This document shows positions 44,632 through 52,320 of a stretch of DNA of 64,000 nucleotides, in pieces. Positions within the stretch are counted from its first letter, which is position 1, and the number at the start of each line of letters is the position of its first letter. The translations under genes were made by a program, and so were the position numbers. The notes beneath the pieces are model-generated. The model did not search any database, was not told where the DNA came from, and saw only the letters and a list, made by a program, of their open reading frames with translations. The stretch is from positions 1 through 64,000 of the forward strand of contig JAHEZL010000003.1 in the NCBI GenBank assembly GCA_023251095.1, read 5' to 3'. This stretch comes from Flavobacteriales bacterium (GTDB lineage: Bacteria; Bacteroidota; Bacteroidia; Flavobacteriales_C; GCA-002722245).

Positions 44632-45954
44632 TTAATGCTCGAAGAAGTAATCAATGATTTTGTGGACATCATTGAGTTTTATGACAGTAGAGTTGTCAAA
44701 AACCCTATCGATTACTTTGTATATTTCATCAGAAGTAATGATGCCGTCGTTGTTCATATCGGCATGAGAATAAGGCGCGCTTAATTTCGAATTTTTATTT
44801 GCTCCTGCATTTCCTTGTTCTGCTTTGTCGTTGTTGCCTTCTTTACACAAACTAGGGTAAACAGCGCAGATGATATCGTGATTCATTACGATAGAATCGT
44901 TGTATGCAGCCAGGAAAATACTGTCGGTAATGGCAACACCGCTGTCGGTTACTACTGAATTTTTAGGAGACTGTAATTCTTTATCCAGATAATCGGCAAC
45001 GCCATCTTTGTCTTTATCCAACGGACAGCCTTTTTCGTCAACCTTAGTTCCTGCAGGGGTTGCCGGACAGATATCGTTAATATCCAAAACACCATCCGCA
45101 TCACGGTCGGATTTTAAAACTATTGCTTTAACATCAACGTCATCGTACACTTGTTTCTCTTTTTCTTTTTGTGCTTTTTTCTGGAAGTTAAATTGCAATC
45201 CTCCGGTGGCAGTCCAAAACGCATCACTGTTTGATCCTGCGCTGAAGTTATCCAGAAAATCGGTTTGCGTTAAGTAGTAGGTTCCGCTGATGTAAAAATC
45301 CACATTTCTGGCCAGCTTGAATTTTGCGCTCACTCCTATAGGGAAGATAAGGGAGCTTTTGGGATATTTAATGTTAGGGTCGCTAAGAGGTGTTTCATAT
45401 TTAAAATCTCTTTTCAATGCTTTTGAGAGTGGAATATTTGCTGCGCTTTCAGGTAGATCACGCGTACTTCCGTCGCTCCAGTAATAATATTGTTTTCCGT
45501 CACCATCTTTAATATCTCCTTTCGGATCAAAAAGAAAATAACCAACACCTCCGAAAATATTCAACCCGAATTTATCGGTTTGAATCATGTATTTATTGTC
45601 GAAATGAAAACCAATAGTAAAATCGCCACCCATTACAGTGGATTCGAAATTGAGATTTCTTGTACCGCTTCTTTCGCTTTTGGAAACCTGTCCGTAAAAT
45701 CCGCTGAGGTTAGCACTGAACATGGTTAAAAAACGCTGACTCAAAGAAAAGTTATAACCCAAACGAAGGTCATCAACAGTACCTATTTTTGAAAACACGC
45801 CAACATCGCCATCAAAATTGAAAGCGCCTGTGCCTAGTCCGACTTTAAATAAATTGTAATTGATTTCCGGCTTTTCGGTTGCTGCGGAGTCCTGTGAAAA
45901 TAAATGCAAAGCAGCCAGTAAGAATATGGTTGTAATAGTAAAACGAATTCTCAT
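44632..45954 (-). CDS. Outer-membrane barrel protein with TSP3-like repeats and EF-hand/dockerin-like tail
   Basis: The 440-residue protein has a signal peptide (to about residue 20, HLFSQ) and an OmpA-like beta-barrel (about 30-260, strands such as FKVGLGTGAFNFDGDVGVF and DFTIGFHFDNKYMI). Thrombospondin type 3-like calcium loops follow (SDRDADGVLDINDICPATPAGT, DKDKDGVADYLD; about 280-320), then a polar linker. The final segment contains a canonical EF-hand loop DMNNDGIITSDE (about residues 397-408) and a degenerate second half. Unlike many Bacteroidota OmpA-family proteins it has no OmpA peptidoglycan-binding domain after the TSP3 region. The ending resembles a dockerin or calcium switch; the partner is unknown. 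Confidence 0.8.
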   Translation of the reverse strand: MRIRFTITTIFLLAALHLFSQDSAATEKPEINYNLFKVGLGTGAFNFDGDVGVFSKIGTVDDLRLGYNFSLSQRFLTMFSANLSGFYGQVSKSERSGTRNLNFESTVMGGDFTIGFHFDNKYMIQTDKFGLNIFGGVGYFLFDPKGDIKDGDGKQYYYWSDGSTRDLPESAANIPLSKALKRDFKYETPLSDPNIKYPKSSLIFPIGVSAKFKLARNVDFYISGTYYLTQTDFLDNFSAGSNSDAFWTATGGLQFNFQKKAQKEKEKQVYDDVDVKAIVLKSDRDADGVLDINDICPATPAGTKVDEKGCPLDKDKDGVADYLDKELQSPKNSVVTDSGVAITDSIFLAAYNDSIVMNHDIICAVYPSLCKEGNNDKAEQGNAGANKNSKLSAPYSHADMNNDGIITSDEIYKVIDRVFDNSTVIKLNDVHKIIDYFFEH

Positions 45955-46044
45955 AGAAAAATGCTTTGTCTTTTGCAGGAGCCCTAATTTAAAATAATTT
46001 TTATATAAAAAACAGATTTTGCTTTCTTAAGTGGACGATGAAAA

Positions 46045-46758
46045 TTAAAAATTGGGTTTCAGTAAGTATTTGCCGTAGAACTTATTGATTTCTGAAACAG
46101 CTTCTTCGGCAGTATCCACAGTGATGTATAAATCGAGATCTTCTTGGCTGATGTTCTTTTCCTTCAATAAAGTACTTTTAAACCAGTCGATGAGTCCGCC
46201 CCAAAATTCCTTACCAACCAGAATGATAGGGAAGTGTCCGATTTTTTGTGTTTGAATCAAAGTGATCGCTTCAAAAAGTTCATCCAGAGTTCCAAAACCA
46301 CCCGGAAGTACGATAAAGCCCTGAGCATATTTTACGAACATTACTTTACGTACAAAGAAGTATTCGAAATCAATATTTTTATCGTGATCAATAAATGCGT
46401 TAGAGGATTGTTCGAAAGGAAGATCGATATTGAGTCCCACAGAAATTCCGCCCCCTTTGTTAGCTCCTTTATTCGCAGCTTCCATGATGCCGGGTCCGCC
46501 ACCTGTAATTACACCGTAGCCGTTTTGCGTTAGTTTGAAAGCAATTTCCTCTGCCAGCTGATAGTATTTATTGTCGTTGGGAGTTCTTGCAGAACCAAAG
46601 ATGGATACGCAAGGGCCGATTCGGGCCAGCTTGTCGAAGGCCTCCACAAATTCCGACATGATTTTGAAAATCGCCCAGGAGTCGTTGGTTTTAATTTCGT
46701 TCCACTTCTTTTTTTTGAAAGCTTCCCTTACTTTTTTGGCGTCGTTATTTTTTTCCAT
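46045..46758 (-). CDS. LOG family protein (TIGR00730 type)
   Basis: The 237-residue Rossmann-like protein has the signatures GGGPGIMEAANKGANKGGG and PGGFGTLDELFEAITLIQTQK, the P-G-G-x-G-T-x-x-E motif of LOG phosphoribohydrolases (often mislabelled lysine decarboxylases). In the family it splits cytokinin- or purine-riboside 5'-monophosphates into base and ribose phosphate. It lies 103 bases downstream of uvrA on the same strand. Nothing else nearby indicates its substrate. Confidence 0.92.
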   Translation of the reverse strand: MEKNNDAKKVREAFKKKKWNEIKTNDSWAIFKIMSEFVEAFDKLARIGPCVSIFGSARTPNDNKYYQLAEEIAFKLTQNGYGVITGGGPGIMEAANKGANKGGGISVGLNIDLPFEQSSNAFIDHDKNIDFEYFFVRKVMFVKYAQGFIVLPGGFGTLDELFEAITLIQTQKIGHFPIILVGKEFWGGLIDWFKSTLLKEKNISQEDLDLYITVDTAEEAVSEINKFYGKYLLKPNF

Positions 46759-46861
46759 TTTTTAAATACTATGAATTAAAAGTAGGCAAAGCAAAAGCTG
46801 TTTGATAGTCAATAGCTTACGAAGTATTAAAAGTGTTTTGTTAATTGCGCGTGAATTTTTG

Positions 46862-49624
46862 CTACAATTCTGCTTTCAAAAAGGAGCCTGTAATGCTCTT
46901 TTTGTTTTTGGCAATTTGTTCGGGAGTGCCTTCTGCTACTATGCTTCCTCCGTTTTTACCGCCTTCGGGTCCCATGTCGAAAATATAGTCGGCCAGTTTT
47001 ATTACATCCAGGTTGTGTTCAATCACCAGTACAGAATTTCCTTTATCGGCCAGGCGCTGTAAAATATCAGTTAAAATTCTGATGTCTTCAAAGTGCAAAC
47101 CTGTAGTAGGTTCATCGAGTATGTACAAAGTTTTTCCGGTGTCTTTTTTAGAAAGCTCGGAAGCCAGCTTAATTCTCTGAGCTTCTCCTCCCGAAAGGGT
47201 TGTAGAAGGTTGTCCGAGGTTGATATAACCCAAGCCTACGTCTTGTAAGGTTTTTAATTTATGATAAATTTTGGGATGGTTTTCAAAGAAGAGGGTAGCA
47301 TCATTGATGGATAAATTCAACACATCATTGATGTTTTTCCCTTTGTATTTTACGCGTAAGGTTTCGGCGTTGAAACGTTTGCCAGAACATGTTTCGCACT
47401 GCACCAAAACATCGGGAAGGAAATTCATTTCTACTTTTTTCACTCCTGCTCCTTTGCATTCTTCACAGCGTCCGCCCGAGATATTAAAGGAAAAGCGATT
47501 GGCTTTGAATCCTTTTATTTTGGAGTCGGGGAGGAGGGCATACAGGTTACGGATATCTGTATACACATCGGTATATGTAGCCGGATTGGAGCGTGGTGTG
47601 CGGCCAATAGGCGACTGATCAATCTGTATGATTTTATCAATGTTTTCTAATCCGTCGATGGATTTATAAGGCAGGGCAATATTGCTTCCCTTGTTCACAT
47701 ATTGATTAACGGCAGGATACAATGTTTCATTGATCAAAGTTGATTTTCCGCTGCCGCTCAATCCGCTCACACAAACTAATTTTCCGAGCGGAAGATTTAA
47801 ATTGACATTTTTCAGGTTATTGCCCGAAGCGCCTTTAATCGTTAAAAATTTGCCGTTTCCTTTTCTACGGGTTTTAGGAATTTCAATTTTTTTTAGGCCT
47901 TTCAGATACTGGTAAGTAGTGGAGTTTTTGTTGCTCAACTGAGTATGATGACCACTGTCGATAACCTGTCCGCCATGAACACCTGCTCCCGGACCAATAT
48001 CAATCACATAGTCGGCAGCCTCCATCATTTCTTTATCGTGTTCCACCACCAAAACCGAATTTCCTCCGTCGCGTAATTTTTTAAGAGCGCCGATGAGTTT
48101 GATGTTGTCTTTTTGATGCAAGCCGATGCTTGGTTCATCCAAAATGTAAAGCACACCAACCAGATCGGAACCAATTTGTGAAGCCAGGCGGATGCGCTGA
48201 CTTTCCCCTCCCGACAGGCTTTTGGAGCTTCTGTTCAAGGTGAGGTAATGCAAACCTATGTCGACTAAAAACTCTGTTTTCCTTTTAATTTCTTTGATGA
48301 TTTCCGTGCCGATTTTCATTTGATTTTCCGACAGCTTCAGTTTGGTGATCCATTCATAAAAATCAGAAATATCCTGATTTACCAATTCCTGCATTCCACT
48401 TTTTCCAACTTTAAAATGCAGCGCAATTTTATTGAGTCGCGCACCATTGCATACCTTACAGGTAATGTAGTTGGAGAAAGTGCTCAGCCATTTGTCGGAA
48501 GTGCCTTCCTGCTCATCGGCCAGTTGTTCCAATAAATTTAAAATGCCTTGAAATCCTTCGGGTTCGCCGTAAAAAATTTCATTCATCAATTCTTCCGGCA
48601 ATTCTTTAACCGCTGTAAAAATGGAAGCGTTGTGTTTTTTGCAAAGGTTTTCCAGTTGTGCGAAAATCCAGTTGTCACGGTGTTTTCCCAAGGGAAGTAA
48701 GGCTCCGCTTTTAATGGATAAATTTTTGTTGGGAATGATTTTACTTTCGTCCAGTTCGGGGATGCTGCCCAGTCCTTTGCAATGCGGACAAGCTCCGTAG
48801 GGTGAATTGAAAGAAAATAAATTCGGTTCAGGATCGGGGTAGGAGAGTCCCGAAGTAGGGCACATCAGATTTCTGCTGTAATATTTCAAATCATCCGATT
48901 CGTGCACTCCTGCCATTAAAATACCATTTCCTAATTTGAGTGCTGCTTCAATGGAACTTTTCAAGCGATCGCCGGGATTGGTGGATAAATCCAAACGGTC
49001 CACCACCACTTCAATGTCGTGAATTTTATAACGATCTACCTGAAATCCTTTGGTGAGTTCAATAATTTTCCCGTCTACGCGCACTTTGATAAAACCTTGT
49101 TTTTGCAATTTTTCAAACAACTCTCGGTAGTGTCCCTTGCGGCCTTTAATGAGCGGAGCGTACAAAACAATTTTTTTGTTTTTGTAATTCGATGTTATTT
49201 TTTCAATGATCTGATTGGTGGTAAAGCGAACCATCTCTTCTCCTGTTTCATAAGAGTAGGCAGTGCCTACACGTGCGAAAAGCAAACGAAGTAAATCATA
49301 AATTTCGGTGATGGTTCCAACGGTTGAGCGCGGACTCTTACCTGTTGTTTTTTGTTCAATGGAAACCACCGGACTCAATCCTTCTATGCTATCAACATCA
49401 GGTTTTTCAAGGTTTCCAAGGTATTGCCGGGCATACACCGAAAAACTTTCTATGTAACGTCTTTGTCCTTCCGCATAAATGGTGTCAAAAGCCAAGGATG
49501 ATTTCCCGCTGCCGCTTAGGCCGGTAATCACCACCAACTGATCTCTTGGAATGTCAACGTTAATATTTTTAAGGTTGTGTTCCCGTGCGCCAAAAACCTT
49601 AATATATTCTTTAGGATAGGTCAC
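46862..49624 (-). CDS. uvrA: Excinuclease ABC subunit A
   Basis: The 920-residue UvrA has two ABC ATPase modules (GLSGSGKSSLAFDTIYAEGQRRY; GLSGSGKSTLINETLYP), two ABC signatures (LSGGESQRIRLASQ; LSGGEAQRIKLASEL) and zinc-finger cysteines (GACPHCKG region; CEECKGAG with CETCSGKRF). The length is normal for the family. It finds damaged DNA and loads UvrB in nucleotide excision repair. It lies five bases after the lytic transglycosylase gene at the end of the long minus-strand run, so expression may be tied to envelope genes, which is unusual. It may also have an internal promoter. Confidence 0.98.
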   Translation of the reverse strand: MTYPKEYIKVFGAREHNLKNINVDIPRDQLVVITGLSGSGKSSLAFDTIYAEGQRRYIESFSVYARQYLGNLEKPDVDSIEGLSPVVSIEQKTTGKSPRSTVGTITEIYDLLRLLFARVGTAYSYETGEEMVRFTTNQIIEKITSNYKNKKIVLYAPLIKGRKGHYRELFEKLQKQGFIKVRVDGKIIELTKGFQVDRYKIHDIEVVVDRLDLSTNPGDRLKSSIEAALKLGNGILMAGVHESDDLKYYSRNLMCPTSGLSYPDPEPNLFSFNSPYGACPHCKGLGSIPELDESKIIPNKNLSIKSGALLPLGKHRDNWIFAQLENLCKKHNASIFTAVKELPEELMNEIFYGEPEGFQGILNLLEQLADEQEGTSDKWLSTFSNYITCKVCNGARLNKIALHFKVGKSGMQELVNQDISDFYEWITKLKLSENQMKIGTEIIKEIKRKTEFLVDIGLHYLTLNRSSKSLSGGESQRIRLASQIGSDLVGVLYILDEPSIGLHQKDNIKLIGALKKLRDGGNSVLVVEHDKEMMEAADYVIDIGPGAGVHGGQVIDSGHHTQLSNKNSTTYQYLKGLKKIEIPKTRRKGNGKFLTIKGASGNNLKNVNLNLPLGKLVCVSGLSGSGKSTLINETLYPAVNQYVNKGSNIALPYKSIDGLENIDKIIQIDQSPIGRTPRSNPATYTDVYTDIRNLYALLPDSKIKGFKANRFSFNISGGRCEECKGAGVKKVEMNFLPDVLVQCETCSGKRFNAETLRVKYKGKNINDVLNLSINDATLFFENHPKIYHKLKTLQDVGLGYINLGQPSTTLSGGEAQRIKLASELSKKDTGKTLYILDEPTTGLHFEDIRILTDILQRLADKGNSVLVIEHNLDVIKLADYIFDMGPEGGKNGGSIVAEGTPEQIAKNKKSITGSFLKAEL

Positions 49625-49629
49625 ACCGC

Positions 49630-50628
49630 TTAATCTTTGGATGAACCCGGTGCCGATAAATCAATGGCTGTGTCACTTAAAGAAGGAAGTCCTTTCACTG
49701 AATCGGAAGGACTTGGAAATAATTCTTCGTATTGATAAATCCCGCTTTTAGGCAGTTTAAGCATGTAGGTTGAACCGTTTCTTACGCTCAATCTTCTTTC
49801 GCGCAACCAAGGGTTTAAGGTTTTTAAAATCTTGTAATTTGAATTTACCGTTAAAGCATATTTCATTAAATCGGGAATGGTAGAATCTATTTTTACTGTA
49901 TAAACATCATATGGAGGATAGCCGTCGATATCGTCGGGATCGTAACCATAGTATTTCGGATCATTAAATATTGCTTTGTAAGAAAGAATGCGAAATACAT
50001 ATCTGGAGGTTTCCATGTTCAGTAAGAGGTCATAATAACTGCTCACTCCCTGTTCTTCCATTTTGCTTGCCAAACCAGCCATGCCCATGTTGTAGGAAGC
50101 GGCTGCAGAGGTATAGGATTTAAATTTTCTGTAAGCCGATCTGAAATATTTACAGGCGGCATGAGTTGATTTTTCTACATCGTAACGGTCGTCCACTTCT
50201 TCGCGGATTTCCATTCCGTATTCTTTACCGGTGCGTTCCATGATTTGCCAGAAACCGGTGGCTCCGGCCGGACTCACCACATTCACCAATCCACTTTCAA
50301 TGATGGCTACATATTTTAAGTCCTCGGGTAAACCGTATTGTTTTAAGATGGGTTCAATAATAGGGAACCATCTTTTTGCCCTTTTGAAATACATGATGGT
50401 TTCCGATTGCCAGTAAGCATTTTTTAAAATTTCCCTGTCGAAACGTTCCCGTATATCATCACTTTGAAAGGGTACCGGTTCACCGCAAAAATTAATGTCG
50501 GGGGAAATTTTGAAATCTTTAAAGATTATTGAAAAAGGATATTTTTCACCTTTGGTAGAAAAGGTAAACAACTCAATCACTACAAAGAGGAGTGCAATAG
50601 TGCTAAGAGTTATTAATACTTTTTTCAT
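49630..50628 (-). CDS. Membrane-anchored lytic transglycosylase (SLT/MltD-like)
   Basis: The 332-residue protein has an N-terminal membrane or signal segment and a lysozyme-like SLT domain with catalytic glutamate in YVAIIESGLVNVVSPAGATGFWQIM, then SAAASYNMGMAGL. A C-terminal LysM-like or adaptor region (NSNYKILKTLNPWLRERRLSVRNGSTYMLKLP) follows. It should cleave peptidoglycan glycan strands to form anhydro-muropeptides. Its ATG overlaps the stop of the WecA/TagO-like gene (ATGA), so the genes are translationally coupled, linking wall cleavage to glycan-lipid synthesis. Confidence 0.92.
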   Translation of the reverse strand: MKKVLITLSTIALLFVVIELFTFSTKGEKYPFSIIFKDFKISPDINFCGEPVPFQSDDIRERFDREILKNAYWQSETIMYFKRAKRWFPIIEPILKQYGLPEDLKYVAIIESGLVNVVSPAGATGFWQIMERTGKEYGMEIREEVDDRYDVEKSTHAACKYFRSAYRKFKSYTSAAASYNMGMAGLASKMEEQGVSSYYDLLLNMETSRYVFRILSYKAIFNDPKYYGYDPDDIDGYPPYDVYTVKIDSTIPDLMKYALTVNSNYKILKTLNPWLRERRLSVRNGSTYMLKLPKSGIYQYEELFPSPSDSVKGLPSLSDTAIDLSAPGSSKD

Positions 50629-51719
50629 TTGTTGTCCTTTTCTTTAGGAGGCCTTTTTATTCGGGTAAGGTAGTAAAGAATTGAGAATATTATTACACAA
50701 TATGTACCAAAAAGAATAACAGAATTATAGCTCCAAACTTTTACATAATGGATGATATAAATGGCTAAGAACATGGAAATAATAGAAATAAGGCAAAAGG
50801 TAAGGGCAACTTCCCTGTCGCTCAAACCTGCATACGACAAGTGATGGGTGGTGTGGTCTTTGCCACCTACGAACGGACTTTGTTTTTTCAGCAAGCGGTT
50901 GATGGTAACGGTGGTGGTATCAACTATGGGCAGAATAAATACGGTAACGGTAGCTAAAACTCTTCTTGAAAATTCGAGGGGTATACCCGTTGAACTTTCT
51001 GCGTTCCAGAAAAACAGAATTCCCACTGCGGCGAGCAAAACGCCTAAAAACTGACTGCCCGTATCGCCCATATACATCCGCGAGGGATTCCAGTTGAAAT
51101 AAAGAAAACCTAATAAGGCAGCTACTTGTCCTAAGCAAATGATGAAGAAAATATTATTGAAATCACCCCCTACAACAAAAAGGAATAATGTAGTAAGAAA
51201 AACAAATATTGAAACGGAGGTGGTGATGGCATCCATGTTGTCCAGCATATTGACGGAATTCATCATTCCAATAACCCAGAAAATAGTAAGCGCAATATTT
51301 ATGGCATCGTTTTCAAAAAGATTAATTTTAGTTTTCGTAACCACCAGAATTACAGCGCAAAGAACCTGTCCGAGAAATTTCAATAAAGGCTTTGTGTTGT
51401 AAGCATCATCGGCCAAACCAATCATAAAGCCCAATGAAACCGAAACCAAAATACCCAGCACTTGAGTGTCTATCAGGTTGTGTTTGAAAGCCGCTACAAT
51501 AAAGGAAAATAAAAACAATATATAAAAAGAAATTCCGCCAAAGGCAGGTTTCGATGTGCTTCCCCAACGAATAATGGTTTCGTCGCTAAGACTATTGTTA
51601 TTGTTTCTGATCCCTAAGGTTCGTGCAAATTTTAAAAAAAGGCCGTTGATCAGGGCTGAAAAGCCAATAAGAATGATGAAAAAAGAAATATAAAATAGCA
51701 GTTCGTTGACTTTAAGCAT
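50625..51719 (-). CDS. WecA/TagO-like undecaprenyl-phosphate sugar-1-phosphate transferase
   Basis: The 364-residue polytopic membrane protein of the MraY/WecA family has IIRWGSTSKPAFGGISFYI, FMIGLADDAYNTKPLLKFLGQ, MMNSVNMLDNMDAITTS, NWNPSRMYMGDTGSQFLGVL and GGKDHTTHHLSYAGLS, covering the acidic catalytic loops and the histidine motif. It starts a lipid-linked glycan by moving a sugar phosphate (often GlcNAc-1-P) from UDP-sugar to undecaprenyl phosphate. ATG 51719 (MLKVNELL) is chosen; an upstream in-frame ATG overlaps rfbC. It fits with the neighbouring polysaccharide export genes. Confidence 0.92.
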   Translation of the reverse strand: MLKVNELLFYISFFIILIGFSALINGLFLKFARTLGIRNNNNSLSDETIIRWGSTSKPAFGGISFYILFLFSFIVAAFKHNLIDTQVLGILVSVSLGFMIGLADDAYNTKPLLKFLGQVLCAVILVVTKTKINLFENDAINIALTIFWVIGMMNSVNMLDNMDAITTSVSIFVFLTTLFLFVVGGDFNNIFFIICLGQVAALLGFLYFNWNPSRMYMGDTGSQFLGVLLAAVGILFFWNAESSTGIPLEFSRRVLATVTVFILPIVDTTTVTINRLLKKQSPFVGGKDHTTHHLSYAGLSDREVALTFCLISIISMFLAIYIIHYVKVWSYNSVILFGTYCVIIFSILYYLTRIKRPPKEKDNK

Positions 51720-51762
51720 TTTTTTATTGATTCTAGAGGCGCAAAAGTAAGGTTTTAGGATG

Positions 51763-52305
51763 TTAAAACAAACCTTTGAAATCACTTAACTTTTTTGCGT
51801 TGCGGTCTTTTTCTGAAATTATAGGATCAGCAATGCCCCAATCGATATTTAATTCAGGGTCATTCCATAAAATGGAACTATCTGATGGGGCATTATAAAA
51901 ATTAGTGCATTTGTAGTAAAATATGGTTTCGTCTTCAAGTGTTAAAAAACCATGAGCAAATCCTTCGGGTATCCATAGCATTTTATTGTTGCTTTCCGAC
52001 AAAAGAACTTTTATATGTTTGCCGTAAGTAGGTGATTCTACACGCAAGTCAACGGAAACATCTAAAACTGACCCTTGTATTACTTTTACTAATTTCCCTT
52101 GAGCATAGGGTGGTTTTTGAAAATGAAGTCCGCGTAAAATATTTTTAGCAGATTTAGAGATGTTGTCCTGAACAAATTTGTTGTGAATATTATGCCCTTC
52201 AAATATTTTTTCATTGTAGGTTTCGTAAAAATATCCTCTTTGATCGGCAAAAATTTTTGGCTCAATTATTAATAAACCAGGAAATTCAGTTTCAATAATA
52301 TTCAT
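51763..52305 (-). CDS. rfbC: dTDP-4-dehydrorhamnose 3,5-epimerase
   Basis: The 180-residue cupin-fold enzyme has FADQRGYFYETYN, QDNISKSAKNILRGLHFQ (catalytic histidine), KLVKVIQGSVLDVSVDLR and WIPEGFAHGFLTLED. It makes dTDP-4-keto-L-rhamnose, the third step of dTDP-rhamnose synthesis. The other three rhamnose genes (rfbA, B, D) are not in the window. It lies 15 bases after wzc in the polysaccharide run, so the surface polymer probably contains rhamnose or a related deoxyhexose. Confidence 0.94.
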   Translation of the reverse strand: MNIIETEFPGLLIIEPKIFADQRGYFYETYNEKIFEGHNIHNKFVQDNISKSAKNILRGLHFQKPPYAQGKLVKVIQGSVLDVSVDLRVESPTYGKHIKVLLSESNNKMLWIPEGFAHGFLTLEDETIFYYKCTNFYNAPSDSSILWNDPELNIDWGIADPIISEKDRNAKKLSDFKGLF

Positions 52306-52320
52306 TTACTAAAAAGGTTT

